NCBI GenBank assembly: GCA_037576215.1 | Contig: JBANDB010000007.1 | Span: 4,805,001-4,869,000, forward strand | DNA from: Armillaria gallica | Taxonomy: Eukaryota > Basidiomycota > Agaricomycetes > Agaricales > Physalacriaceae | Length of the DNA stretch: 64,000 bases | Direction of reading: 5' to 3' | In this document: in pieces, positions 47,312 to 58,446 of the stretch | Layout: each line of letters opens with the position of its first letter | Numbering within the stretch: the first letter of the stretch is position 1 | Notes under the pieces: model-generated | Told to the model about the DNA's origin: nothing | What the model saw: only the letters and a program-made list of their open reading frames with translations | The model's database searches: none | Translations under genes and position numbers: made by a program

Positions 47312-49068
47312 CATGGCAAGCCATGCGCCGTGGCCGCAAAGGCTCATACCGTTGTGATCGCACGGTTGCGTATGTCTCGCGGAGTAGAGACACTTTGTGG
47401 GATACTTTGAAAAATGTTAGTAATGTAATATCCACAGAGATAATAGTACCAGTCGGGTGAGGGCCATCGCATCTGCGTGGCATTACCGAGTCCTATGTTT
47501 ATTCTATACATGAGGGGCTTGTGATATATTGAAGGGTCGCAGTTGAGTATCAGGAGATGTCAACGATATCGTAGGTCGAACATTCAAGGGGAAAATAAGA
47601 TTTACAATTCCAAAAAAGAATACCCCTAGAGGCAAGTGGAGAAGTACACTCAGAGATGAATCCTACACCTGCTCAGACTGCTGTACCACCAATGACCCAA
47701 ACACCAAAGACATCAATATGAAGGTGAATACGGAAAACAGAATAGCCTGACGCTGACATTTCTTCATCTCAAGTCGACGTAATCCCTTACACATGGACAC
47801 ATCATATTCAACGACGAATCACAAGTGTGGGAGTCGACCCATGGCCGCAACAAGGGTAAAAGTATCGATGAGGTGACGTTCACGGCGGCGGTCACTTTGG
47901 AGCACAAAAACCGAACCGCCAGGTTACTTCCCAAGACAGCACACTCGTAAGCCAATCGTGGGGAGAATGCGATATGAGCCAGGATTGCTCAGTGAAACCG
48001 TTACCATCACTGACATCGACCACAGCATCAGAAGAAACGCTGACGGGACTTCGTAAGAGGGGGGAAGGCAGGTAAGCTCGGGAAATGAGAGCCGGAGAAT
48101 CTTCAAGGTGGCGAATCTGTAGAGTCGTGACTCGTCGAATCAATACGTCAGACTTCTCGCCAGAGTTGAGTATGAGATCTCAGATAAACGTCCTATTCAG
48201 CCAAGACGCGCCTAAGAAGTCCACCCGGATAGCATGGTTTACATGAGGAAAGCACTGTGATAAAATCCGTAAGCGCCAACATTAGCTTCGAAATCGGTGA
48301 AGAAGGGGAAAAGAAGCGGCGTCAGATGTATAATGGAGAGTGCCCTGCCCGAGATCTAGCCAGGGATCGGATGAGGACCAATCAGGAAAAAGGAAAATGA
48401 GCCAGAAAGAATAGATGAGGGAAAGGGAATATTCCAGAGAAGAACGATAGACATTCAAGAACGCGGAGAAATAGTACCCAAGGCAGTAAGGCAGAATACG
48501 AGAGGAAAATAAGAGAAGAAGCAGAAAATCGGTATCTCGGAATGCGATAAGCTCGGCAGGTAGTTCGGCAATCAGCGGGAGATAAGATAGGTCGAATAGA
48601 ATTTCCCACGGGTCGTTCAGGATTGCATTATAACGGAGTAATCCTATATACATAGGACTCGGAATATGCGTGTCATTCAATACCGAGCTGAAGCCAAAAG
48701 AATGGCCCGAGTGTTGTTGGGGACGGACCGAAATGGAAATGGTGGTTTGGTGTGGATGTTGTCATGTAATGTGAGACACTGAAACATACAGTCATACGCA
48801 CGGACCACGAGTAACATAGAGCACCGAAAAACTGGCAGAGCGGGAACGACCAAAACCAAACGCAAGCACCAAGGGCGCACAATGTTGCAGCACACGATTT
48901 CGAAGAACAGCACAGCAGCAGAAACGGCAGGGCCTATGGAACGGAACCAACAAAACGCAAACACTGAATCAAGCACGCCGCCATCCAAGAAGGGAACCAT
49001 GCCCGAGAAAGGGCATTGCCACCGATGTGACAGGATACTTGTAATGGATTATCGGAATATCTCTCAAT
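47243..49068. other. Unique spacer between the inverted arms
   Basis: 1826 bases not shared with the arms. Only weak ORFs (for example 48282-48680 minus, hydrophobic and Phe/Leu/Ser-rich) without recognised domains. No inverted or direct repeat at the spacer ends was found. Confidence 0.5.
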
Positions 49069-49314
49069 CTGAAGACCACGAGGACCCCGCACCTGGGAAG
49101 ACCCTGAAGATGAACCGTTGAGATAGCCTTGATGAAGCTGAAGACCACGAGGACCCTGCACCTGGGAAGACCCTGAAGGTGAACCGTTAAGATAGCCGTG
49201 AAGCTGAAGACCATGAGGACCCTGCACCTGGGAAGACCCTGAAGGTGAAACGTTACTATGTGACGAGGTGAAAGGAAGCGCAAAGACTGCAAAGACTGTG
49301 CAAAGCAACTCCAT
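48934..49314 (-). CDS. Small secreted-type repeat ORF, right arm, 126 aa
   Basis: This is the right-arm counterpart of 47063-47311, with the same start MELLCTVFAVFALPFTSSHS and the same spacing of 101 bp to the divergent gene. It carries one more repeat unit (three GSSQV starts; units of 22 and 23 codons, so the frame is kept), including the variants QVQGPHG and NGSPSG. Beyond the arm it continues in different sequence (ERYSDNPLQVSCH...). Coding status is unproven. Confidence 0.4.
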   Translation of the reverse strand: MELLCTVFAVFALPFTSSHSNVSPSGSSQVQGPHGLQLHGYLNGSPSGSSQVQGPRGLQLHQGYLNGSSSGSSQVRGPRGLQIERYSDNPLQVSCHIGGNALSRAWFPSWMAACLIQCLRFVGSVP

Positions 49315-51041
49315 AAAGGTACAAGTCCCAGCCAAAACCTATATAATCTGACATGACCTTTTCAACGTTGTCAACCCTCGAGCGGAATGCCCTATAAGCC
49401 GAGGTACATTTAACGATGAAACCCTCGCTTATACTGTCTGTTTGTCTCTTCCTACTTCTTTCTCTCTCGACATGCGCCCTCACGAATATCACGGTCGACG
49501 ACACCAGCAGTATGATCAACTACAAGGGGAGCTGGGATGGAAGCGGCAGCCATACCTCCTCGTTAGACTACGGAGGTAGTCATACAGTAAGCAGTGATAG
49601 CTCAGCTTCCACCACCTTTACATTCACTGGTGCGTTGCGCCGGCGCCTACTTCCATCCTTGATTTCTGACGCGTCTTTTTTCTTTCAAAGGTGTTGCTGT
49701 ATGCTTTTTGTCCCCTCTGTGGCCATATCCAGTTAGCGTGATGATTACGGTTGACGGCGGGGTCAAGACAATCCTCAACCTCACGGATCCCACAGCTTCA
49801 ACCACGGCCTCTGGCGGTTCAGAATCATCACAGTCCGATGCCCGGTGGTGCATGACTGGGTTGTCCAACTCTTCGCATGAAGCCGTTCTCTCGATGCCGC
49901 CTTTAGGTAGCTTGATAGTCGTGGATGGATTTATGTATGCACTTGCGACTTCTTGCCTGAGGTTTTTTACTCATCGCTCAGATAGTTACACTGTCGATAA
50001 CGGCTCTGAGACTGTCACGTCTTCCACTGCGTCTTCTTCTGCTTCTGCAACAACAGCCGGCACCAATGGCGGTGGCGGTTCGGGAAACTACGTTTTGGGT
50101 ATTACCATCGGTGCTATAGTCAGTGCCCTTATCCTGGTGGCAATCATCGGTTTCTTCTTATTCCGTTACCTTCGGCGCCGAAGCACATCCATCTCGGGGA
50201 TCGACCAACCATCTATCGACAACGAGTCAATGGAGCTTAATGATCTGCCCTTGCCGACACCATTCCCATTCATTCCATCCACAACGTGCAACCCTACAAG
50301 ATTCACCAACACATCGCCTGCGCCTGCGCCCATCACAGAGGTGTTTTGTATGTCCCCGCCGAAGTCGTACCCGGCACGCTCATTGAAAGTGACCAATCCC
50401 AATGAGAACACCCCTTTAAACTGCTGTGATCTGCCATCGCCAGCTGCTGGTAGCAACACAAAGTCGACTCCCTCACCGCCCTTTCAGCGGATTCAAGTGT
50501 CAGAGGGACCGTCGCGTCCCCCTTCATACAGTAGAAATTAGGGTTGATGCAGGTGAATGGTGCTGGTCGCCACTTCCCCCGCCCTTCACCACCAGCGTAT
50601 TCTTGATCATCCCCGACGAACTGCACAGGTCAGCTCGACTCGCTCACTAAACCGTTACTCCCTCTCTCCCACCACGACCCCGTCGCCATCACCCATGACA
50701 ACGGCGCGCACTACCGCCGTTCTCCCATCAGCTACATGCTGCCCCCTCGGTGCTGGCCTACCACCGCCATTCCGAGTTCTATGAATTTGAGCTTGGCGCG
50801 TGCACACCACGACAAAGAAGCCAGGAATCGGTCATCGACAGCAGCGGCGTGACTATAGATTGCGGTCTCAGGCTGCTGATGTTCGTCATGGGTATGTGTA
50901 TTTATTAGTTTATTACTAGTCAGTAGTGTATTCCGAGGCTATGTTCTTTGAATATATACAGACTTATTACTCTTTTTGCTTCTCAGGAAAGTAAGCTTTG
51001 TCGAACTTGTTATCTTTTCTCTTCAATGCCACCCTACTGCA
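49069..51041. repeat. Right arm of the inverted duplication
   Basis: Reverse complement of 45338-47242, about 68 bp longer because of one additional 66-bp repeat unit and one extra T (plus possibly one more base). It contains copy 2 of the transmembrane-protein gene and about 500 bp of its 3' flank. Confidence 0.93.
49416..50541 (+). CDS. Signal-peptide/single-TM protein with PPxYS tail, copy 2, 337 aa
   Basis: Exons 49416-49629, 49691-49934 and 49986-50541. The first intron is 61 nt, one T longer than in copy 1 (six instead of five T before CTTTCAAAG); without removal of this intron the frame would break, which supports the intron call in both copies. The predicted protein appears identical to copy 1. 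It lies opposite to copy 1, so both are transcribed away from the spacer. Confidence 0.8.
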
Positions 51042-51284
51042 CGTGCACAACAAGGGGAGTAGTTGTACACAATATGAGACGCAATTTGCATAGCCGGAGA
51101 AGAGAGTAAAGCCGGAGCCAGAATGCCAAGAGAGGTGCGCCAAATGGCGACGAGGAAGTCATCGTGCATCAAGGGCTAGTATTCAAGAAGTGACCACTTG
51201 AGAAGTATGCCGTGTTGATTAGGAATCAAAACCTGTGATTAATCAGTCATCAGCTTTGGAGAACTTTCTGTTTGAAAGGTCGAC

Positions 51285-52209
51285 CTACTTGGCAGTGATA
51301 CCCTTCCATGTGTGAGCACCGTCGTTGAGCTGAACGACAACACCTGATACCGCGCTCCTCGCCGTCGATAACGAGCTGGGTTCAGGAAAGGAGAAGGGAG
51401 GGGAGAATGGTCCCGCTCCAGCGTCAGTTGCCAGGGCTTGTCGAGCGTAGAATTGGATGCATTTTCGGCACCGTCGATAACAGAAGACAAAGATACCGAT
51501 GACTGTCAGCAGGGTGACGGCACCAAATGTACCCAATGTACCCAAAACATTAGTTTCAACCGAACCACCACCATCGATGCCGGTTGCTGTTGCAAAAGCA
51601 GAAGACACGGTGGAAAACGTGATGGTCTCGGAGCCGTTATCGACAATGTAACTACATGAGCTGTGAGTAAAACCCTAGGCAAGAAGCTGCAAGTCGCTCA
51701 CATGAATCCGCCCACGACCATCAAACGACCTGAAGGCGGCATTGACACAACAGCTTCATGTGAAGAGTTCGACAACCCAGCCATGCACCACCGAACATCA
51801 GACTGTGATGATTCTGACCCGTCAGAGGCCGTCGTTGAGTTGAGGATCGTCTCGACCCCGTCGTCAACAGTGATGATCACGTTAACCGAATACGGCCACG
51901 AGGGTCCAGAACACGTCCAGCAACACCTCCCGGAAGGAAAAAGGCGCCTCAGAAGTCGAGGATAAAACTAAGCGCTGGCGTGACGCACCAGTGAATATGA
52001 GCGTGGCAGAAGCTGAGCTGTCGCTGCTTACTGTATGACTACCTCTGTAGTCTAACGAGGAGGTATGACTCCTGCTTCCATCCCAGCTTCCCTTGTAGTT
52101 GATCATACTGCTGGTATTGTCGACCATGGTATTCGTGACTCGTGAGGGCGCACGTCGAGAGAGAAATAAGTAAAACAAGACAAAAGAACAGGATAGACGA
52201 GAGCTTCAT
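51285..52209 (-). pseudogene. Third copy of the TM-protein family, frameshifted
   Basis: It begins with a signal peptide like copies 1 and 2 (MKLSSILFF...LSTCALT), but a 7-bp tandem duplication (TCACGAG) just after ALT shifts the frame. The following segment NTSSMINYKGSWDGSRSHTSSLDYRGSHTV is intact in another frame. A one-base loss around CTCGTGGCC (copies 1 and 2 have CTCTGTGGCC) breaks the second exon. The exon with ITVDDGVETIL and RWCMAGLSNSSHEAVVSMPPSG, and the TM exon (GTLGTFGAVTLLTVIGIFVFCYRR), remain readable. The cytosolic tail differs from copies 1 and 2 and lacks the PPxYS end. Confidence 0.75.
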
Positions 52210-54429
52210 CGTCAAGCTTCAAGGTTGAAGGGATCTTGACTCGAATGCCAAGCTAAGACCGCGTGTATACGTGACTGAAATCATTAGAGTCAGATGGAGT
52301 GAGATCTCAGAGAGAGAGAGAGAGCCGAGATACGAAGTATCTTGGGGGTTTGGGGGGTGAGTATCCCGCTTGTGAAGGAGACGACTTCCGAAAGTGAGGA
52401 AAGTCGGGAAGGATGACCAAGTAGGAAGTTCTCGACTGGCTGACAGCGAGATGCGTGAAGTGACAGACAAACGAATCCGAATAAATATCCAATATCAAGG
52501 GTGCAGGTGGGGGGTCGCAAAATTACGAGGCCTGTGAGATGAGGATGAGGACGAGGAATGGAGCGATTCTATTGACGCCGCGAAGCACGGCGAGCGACTA
52601 TGTACAACTAGATCATAACAACGTGCGCCACTACATTCTGCTTATAGCTTGGCCGGGCACAAGCTCGACGCGAGGTACGAGCGGCTCGAGCTTGTGATCC
52701 AGCCCTGCAGCGACTCAAGGGTTGGAAGAATAGGACATAGAGGGCGGAGGTTTTGACCGGACGATCGTCGCGTCATTGGAAAAGAGCATATCTATGACTG
52801 CGGACGAAGGGCAATGACTGCGAGAGAGCCTATAGATGCGAGAGGAAGTGACACGAGTGAATTTAAGACCATAAAGGCAGGCCGAGGTAGGTACACTTTT
52901 GAAAGTCCGACAGCGTGCCGAACCTCACTAAAGGAGGTTCCTTCATCCTTCGACCTTGCTTTGCCATGAACCCACGAAAGATTCCTTATTCTTTGGCTTG
53001 TGGCGAAATAGCTTCCCGAGTTTATAAACACTAATATTCTGGATCATAGCTCATTAAGATTTCTGGATCTTTGAGCTCCGGACCTCCGGTATCTTGCATG
53101 CCCTACTTCATTATGCAGCGCCGCTCGTATTCTCAGTTTCCTACCCTCGAACTCGAACTCTTTCCTCTCTTTCATTTGTGTGTAACGCGAACTAGCTCCG
53201 ATCATTTCAGTGTACATGTCAGTGTTATCATCGGGGTGAAGGCACGGCGTGCGGACGGTCTAAACCCTTTCTCCGGTCTGCCCTCACGGCATGCCACACA
53301 GAAACGAGTAGTACGTACGGCAATCTACTTCTTACGACCGGTCCTTCAGGCGCAAATCTACGATGGGAACTTGATATAGCAGTTTTGGCAATGATTTTTG
53401 GGATACAATCCCTCTCATTCCAGCTGAAACACACCCTGGTTTCATTTCCCTGTTCTGGCATGTATGCAACCTACAACTCATGCTGCGGGGGCGTGTTCTT
53501 CCGGTGTTACTCGATATACCTGCCCAACAGCTTGTCTTCGGCTTACTACTTCTAGAGCTCCCGAACCCTGATCGTCCAACTGCGCCTTCTACAATAAGCT
53601 GTAAGGGTACTTTACTCGCCCTCAAGGACATTGGCATCACTCGTTTCTTTACACTCACTGCACCTAGACCTGTACTTCCCAGCGCGCGTTCTTTCCCCAA
53701 CGCCAGCTACGCCCCGCCTCGTGTAATTGGCGTTTCTATGGCTTCTCCCCCGTAGTTTGATTCCTGATTTATTTACATTCTCGTATCGCCTCTGGTCGTT
53801 CTCGGGGTCATTCCTTTTGTCGCAGTGATATCGCCGACCTTCTCCTCTTGCAAACCATTCTTCACACCACTTGTTTTTGTCGAATTCTAAAGAGGATCGT
53901 TTTTATGGAAGGTCGAAGAGTTCCGAATCTCAAGGCCACGGCTTTTCCAGACAGGCAAATAGCCCAACTGTGCTACTTCCTCCTTTCTTAAGCTCTTCCA
54001 ACCTGACGCTTTCCAGATCTGTCTTATGAGTGTTCAAATTTCAATAGAACTTATTGCCTTATTTTGATTCAAGTTAGTTCCCATCTTGTATTAAAATCAG
54101 CTTTCCTCAGAACTTTCTTCTCCAGGTGGCAGGGGGATGCGATTATACCTCCCAATACTCGAACCCTGAGTGGTAACGAAATGGCCTCGGATCCTCCCCA
54201 AGTATTGTACTGAACGTGGATACTCAGCCTCTTCATTTGATTAGTATCATGAAACCAAAGACAATCGATACGACGCTCAGCATGCGTGTCCAATGCATTC
54301 ATCTTGGACTTGTCCCAGATACAGCGGTCGATTCTAGGAAATTACCCTGCGTAATACATCCCCACTTAACATGCCGGCTACTTCAGTGTCTTCGCGAGCT
54401 CGGTTACCATTTCCCTTGTGAAGGCTTCT
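52210..54429. other. Gene-poor region between family copies
   Basis: No gene supported. An AG run lies at about 52308-52324. Opposing ORFs at 53332-53700 (minus) and 53480-53755 (plus) cover the same stretch and neither has family features. Confidence 0.45.
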
Positions 54430-54990
54430 TGAAATTATTCAAGTGCGTAACCGTCTTCACCGTCTTGCCTCGTCTTCGTTGTTCTGATCTGTTTTCGTAC
54501 AAAGTGTGGGTTTTTCTTACTCATCTCAGCTTCCACTACGACGGGCCTCCTCTTCCTCCTCAATCTAGACCTGTAAGAGAATACCATCGTTGCTTCGCGT
54601 CGCGCCGTTTATGACTGTGTCGCAGGTGCCACCGGTTATATTACAATACCGGTGTCGATGTGATGGCGACTCTCCAGACCTGTTGTACCTCGGACGATCG
54701 CTTGGTCTGGTTCTAATCATGTTCAAGTGTGCAAACGGAGTTCGGCTAGTATGCTGAATCCCTGTCAAAGAACCCGACGCTTTTTTTTGCTTGCTATTAC
54801 CCCGCAAGAAATGGAGATACTCATACCTTCCAGTGCAATATTGCATGCTCCGTACTAATTGGCCAAGACTCCAAGGCAGGCTGTCATACTCCAGGAGAAT
54901 ATGGGTTTATGATACCTTCCCACGTCTAGAAATGGTAGAGTGCGTTCCGTCCTCTTGTTGTACCACAAAAAAAGTGACATGGATTGACGA
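54430..54990. repeat. Dispersed non-coding repeat, copy C
   Basis: Matches copies A and B near 44-45 kb in block order (TTCGTTGTTCTGATCT, GTTTATGACTGTGTCGCAG, GATGTGATGGCGACT, CCTGTTGTACCTCGGACGATC, GAGTTCGGCTA). It lies 3' of family copy 4, as B lies 3' of copy 1, in the same orientation. Confidence 0.6.
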
Positions 54991-55195
54991 GGATGTATAC
55001 TGAATGCCGAATAAATAATGTAGTGCGGTATAGTTATGTCCGTACAAATGAATGGATGCAAATAATGGGCATGAACATGAAAGCTACTGTAACAATGGAG
55101 CACCCTGAAAAAATAAATAAACGGCTGTACAAGAGCACAAAGCAAAAGATCAAATCGCAGCCGATGGCGAAGAAGATAAGGGAAGGGGATCAGCC

Positions 55196-56295
55196 CTAAT
55201 TTTCAGAATATGCAGGTGGAGGCAGGGTTTCCGCGATGACCCTGCTCTGCGCTCTCTTCTCATCTGCGTAGCGCTTTGAAGGTAGTGAGGACGTCGACAT
55301 CGTGCTGCCGCTAGCAACAGGTTCTGTGGACATTCCAGTGCCTAATCTCGCAAAGTTAACATCGCCTGTTGACGATGCATACAGGGATTCGTGGTAGGGA
55401 TTGAAGGGGGTGTCCTCGTAACCAGGATTGGACACCATTAAAGGATGTGAGGACGACGCCACCGCACTAGAGGCAGACCCACTGCCGGCATGTCCTCCGT
55501 AGTTGGAATTCGCGGCGGCCAGAAATGGGAACGTGGAAGATGCCGCTGTCGCGGGTAGAGATGAAGGTAATCCGCTGAAGCTGTTGTTAGAGACGTGCGA
55601 GTACCTATAGTCTTGGGACATCGTGGGTGGGGAGAGGGTAGGGGAGAATGGTCCCGCCCCAGCATCATGCCAGGGCTTGTCAAGCGTGGAATTGGATGCG
55701 TTTCGGCGCCGTCGACAACAGAAGAAGAAGATACCGATGGCCGTCAGCAGGGTGACGGCACCGAGTGAAGCACCGAGGGCAATACCCAAAACATTAGTTC
55801 CCGAACCGCCGCCCCCATTGGTGCCAGTTGTTGTTGCAGAAGCAGAAGAAGACACGGTGGAAGACGTGACGGTCTCAGAGCCGTTATCGACAGTGTAACT
55901 ATCTGAGCAGTGAGTAAAACCTTACGCAAGAAATCGCAAGTACGCACATAAATCCATCCACGACTACCCACTGGCCTGAAGGCGCCATTAAGACGACGAC
56001 TTCATGCGAAGAGTTGGACAGCCCAGTCTTGCTCCACCGTACATCATGCGGTGATGATTCCGAACCGCCAGGGTCGGTCGTTGAAGCAACGGGATCCGTG
56101 AGGTTGAGGGTCGTCTCATCCCCGCCGTCAATTGTAATCGTCGAATTGACCCAATACGGCCACAAAGGGGATAGAAAATATACAGCGACACCTTTGAAAG
56201 AGAAATGGCGCGTCAGAAGGCTAGGATGCAATTAGGCGCTGGCGCGACACACCGGTGAATGTGAAAGTAGCAGAAGCTGAGCTCTGGCTGCTGAA
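55196..56295 (-). pseudogene. Fourth copy of the TM-protein family, 5'-truncated
   Basis: Exons up to 56253, 56191-55948 and 55898-55196 (introns 61 and 49 nt). The readable part starts SSQSSASATFTFTG and continues GVAVYFLSPLWPYWVNSTITIDGG, RWSKTGLSNSSHEVVVLM, a TM helix (VLGIALGASLGAVTLLTAIGIFFF), a CRRRR stop and a long Ser-rich tail ending PPPAYSEN. The signal peptide and first half of exon 1 are missing: upstream of about 56295 the sequence is unrelated. The last two exons are open and the tail is the fullest of the four, so a gene with an unrecognised new first exon is possible. Confidence 0.7.
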
Positions 56296-56340
56296 TAGCA
56301 GGGGTGATGTGGACGGAACAGTGCGGTGTCTAGGAAAGGG

Positions 56341-56370
56341 AAGTGATATACCATGTAGAGTATATCACTT
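56341..56370. repeat. Perfect 11-bp-stem hairpin
   Basis: AAGTGATATAC, loop of 8, GTATATCACTT. It lies at the breakpoint region upstream of the truncated copy 4. It could be a scar of an inverted-repeat transposon. Confidence 0.7.
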
Positions 56371-56639
56371 GCTTAATGGAATACCATCAAAGAAAAAGAG
56401 ACAAGTAATCCCCCTCCTCCCATGAAAATCGCCTCTTCGCGCGCGCCGCTTCTTCAAAAATATTCTAAGAGAACTGTGGGCACACACCCTCCTCCCGACC
56501 ATGGTTCAGGGAGTATTTTTTGATTTGCGACTCGAAAAAGAGCTGTCTGGCGAGGTCGACGAAACCGCTCATGAATTGGGAAGTACTCTTTCTATTTTGA
56601 GAGAAATTCACTATCTAATACACTGGCTCATTTCGCAGA

Positions 56640-58070
56640 GATTATCATCATTTCTGTCTCTTGCTTGTCGGACGAAAATCCTTCGTCTCCAGCAAAACCC
56701 TCCTAAGACCAATATTTTCTGCTTCGGGTTGCTAGCTTCAGGTGTGAGCGCCAGGGAACATCGTCAAATGGAGGAACTTACCATCAAAGCCAAGTCAGCC
56801 ACCGGTTTCTCTCTCATGTCATATCAAACATCTTCCTCCACCGATGTCGTCGCCTCACCATCCAGGCGTTGCTCGCCGGACGACGATATATCGTCTCAGC
56901 GCAAATCAGGCCCACCAGCACATACTCGTTGCTGGCTGGACGGCTAGAGAGTGGGCGTGTTCTTGGAATATGTCGCTTTCATTGGAGATTGTGAGACCTG
57001 ATAACGGAGAGGTTAGTATCCCGGAATTTTGATCAAGGCAGGAAGGTAGTCACATCCCTTCCATTTCCATATCTCAGCCTCTCCCTCGCCATCGCGCCTG
57101 CTGTCGTCGAGACAAGATCTTGCTTCCCAATGATGCTCGCCGAACGAAACTACGTTGTCTCGGCGCGAAACCAGGCATCTCAGGGAATGCATCACGTTGA
57201 TCAGGATTGAGATCTAGTTATGGGGAAAAGTGAGTACCTCTGAATGAGGACGGCGAATGACGAGGTACGTACAAACCACGCATTTCGAGCTCTACAGGTC
57301 ATCCTCTGTCTCCCTGTCCCAGTCATCGCAGCGGCCGTTCTGTTCTTGCTTACGAGAATCCTGGACGCTGCTCGCCGGACGAAAATCCGTCGTCTCGGCG
57401 CACAATTGAGACCTCTTGTGAGCGTGGACATCGTCAGCGGCTTGGCGTGCTCTTGGAATGCGTCGCATTGATCGGTGGGATCGAGATCTGGCGTTGGTGA
57501 GCACCCCTAAATGCGGCCAAAGTTGACGCACTTACATCCCGCGGGTCTCCACTTCAAGGACTCGCCTCCATCTCCTAAACCGCATCGCCGCAGAGCCCGT
57601 TGTGGTCTTGTATATGGGAAGGCTACATGCTGCTCGCCGGACGACGCGCCGTCTCAGGATGAAATCGGCCTTTTTGTGGGTGCAGACCTCACCGGCGACA
57701 CGGCATATTGAAATCTAGTCATCAAAGTGAGTAACCATAAATGTGGAAAAGGAGGGAGGTACTGACACGCTCTGTGGGTGCTCAATTTTCACGCGTCGAC
57801 TTCGACAAGGCTGCAAAACATGCGGGACAATGTTCGCCGGATAGCAATCCGGCGTCTCGGGCCAAAATCGAACCGCCGAGAGACAGATGAATACGGGCGA
57901 GGGAGCGCGGACTTCAGGATGGCCATCAGTTCCGCTTCACATCTTGCGCGAGTGCACTTACGCGTTGGGGCATCTTCGATGCCCTCTCCCAATCCCAGCC
58001 CTCCGCCGACATCGATCGGCTCCTCATTGACGTGGACGCGCTCGCCGCGGGGCAAAAATATTTGAAAATC
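56640..58070. repeat. Tandem array of ~200-260-bp units with a conserved hairpin
   Basis: A core of the type GCTCGCCGGACGA-(loop)-TCGTCTCGGCGCAAA recurs at about 56671, 56882, 57143, 57378, 57640 and 57836, and weakly at 58041 (spacing 211, 261, 235, 262, 196 and 205). Flanks are partly shared, for example GCGTGTTCTTGGAAT.TGTCGC at 56957 and GCGTGCTCTTGGAATGCGTCGC at 57447. Read as protein in one frame the core gives A-R-R-T-K/T-I-x-R-L-G/S-A. No continuous gene could be built across the units. The array is either decayed tandem exon duplicates or a structured non-coding repeat. Confidence 0.7.
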
Positions 58071-58446
58071 TTGCCTTCGTGCTGAGCGTGTTTGCGGTCA
58101 AAAACTCTGCTAAAATCGAGGGTAAATCATACGGGCTAGAAACACGGCAAAGAGACTTACTGGACTCTACCCAGGCATGCATCGTTATAAACGGCCTTGA
58201 ATGATGTTGATGGTCGAGGAGAGCGAGGTCGAAAAAACGCGCATGGCGGCCAGAGAGGAAAGTTTGTTTGACTCGATGCCAGCGAGCCAAACATTCCTTT
58301 TCGGTCATCAATGCATCAACGCCCATCCCGCAAGATCCGTCGATAGCATGCTCTGTTGGGCAGGTTCAGTCTACGCCCAGTATACCATTTTTCTCGATCG
58401 TTGTTTCTTAATATCTATTTTTAGCTTGTTACTCCTAACTTGAGCC

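Noticed and set aside
48282..48680. 132-codon hydrophobic minus ORF in the spacer
   Set aside because: No start context, no domain, and composition like reversed AT-rich non-coding DNA.
49647..49736. Frameshift in copy 2 relative to copy 1 (one extra T)
   Set aside because: The T lies in the 61-nt first intron (49630-49690); both copies splice to the same protein.
53332..53755. Overlapping ORFs on both strands (122 and 91 codons)
   Set aside because: No domain, no splice continuation, and each is the shadow of the other.
57789..58055. 88-codon minus ORF with Arg-rich PRRRIAIRRTLSRMF segment
   Set aside because: Its Arg-rich part is the reverse reading of the hairpin repeat core; not independent evidence of a gene.
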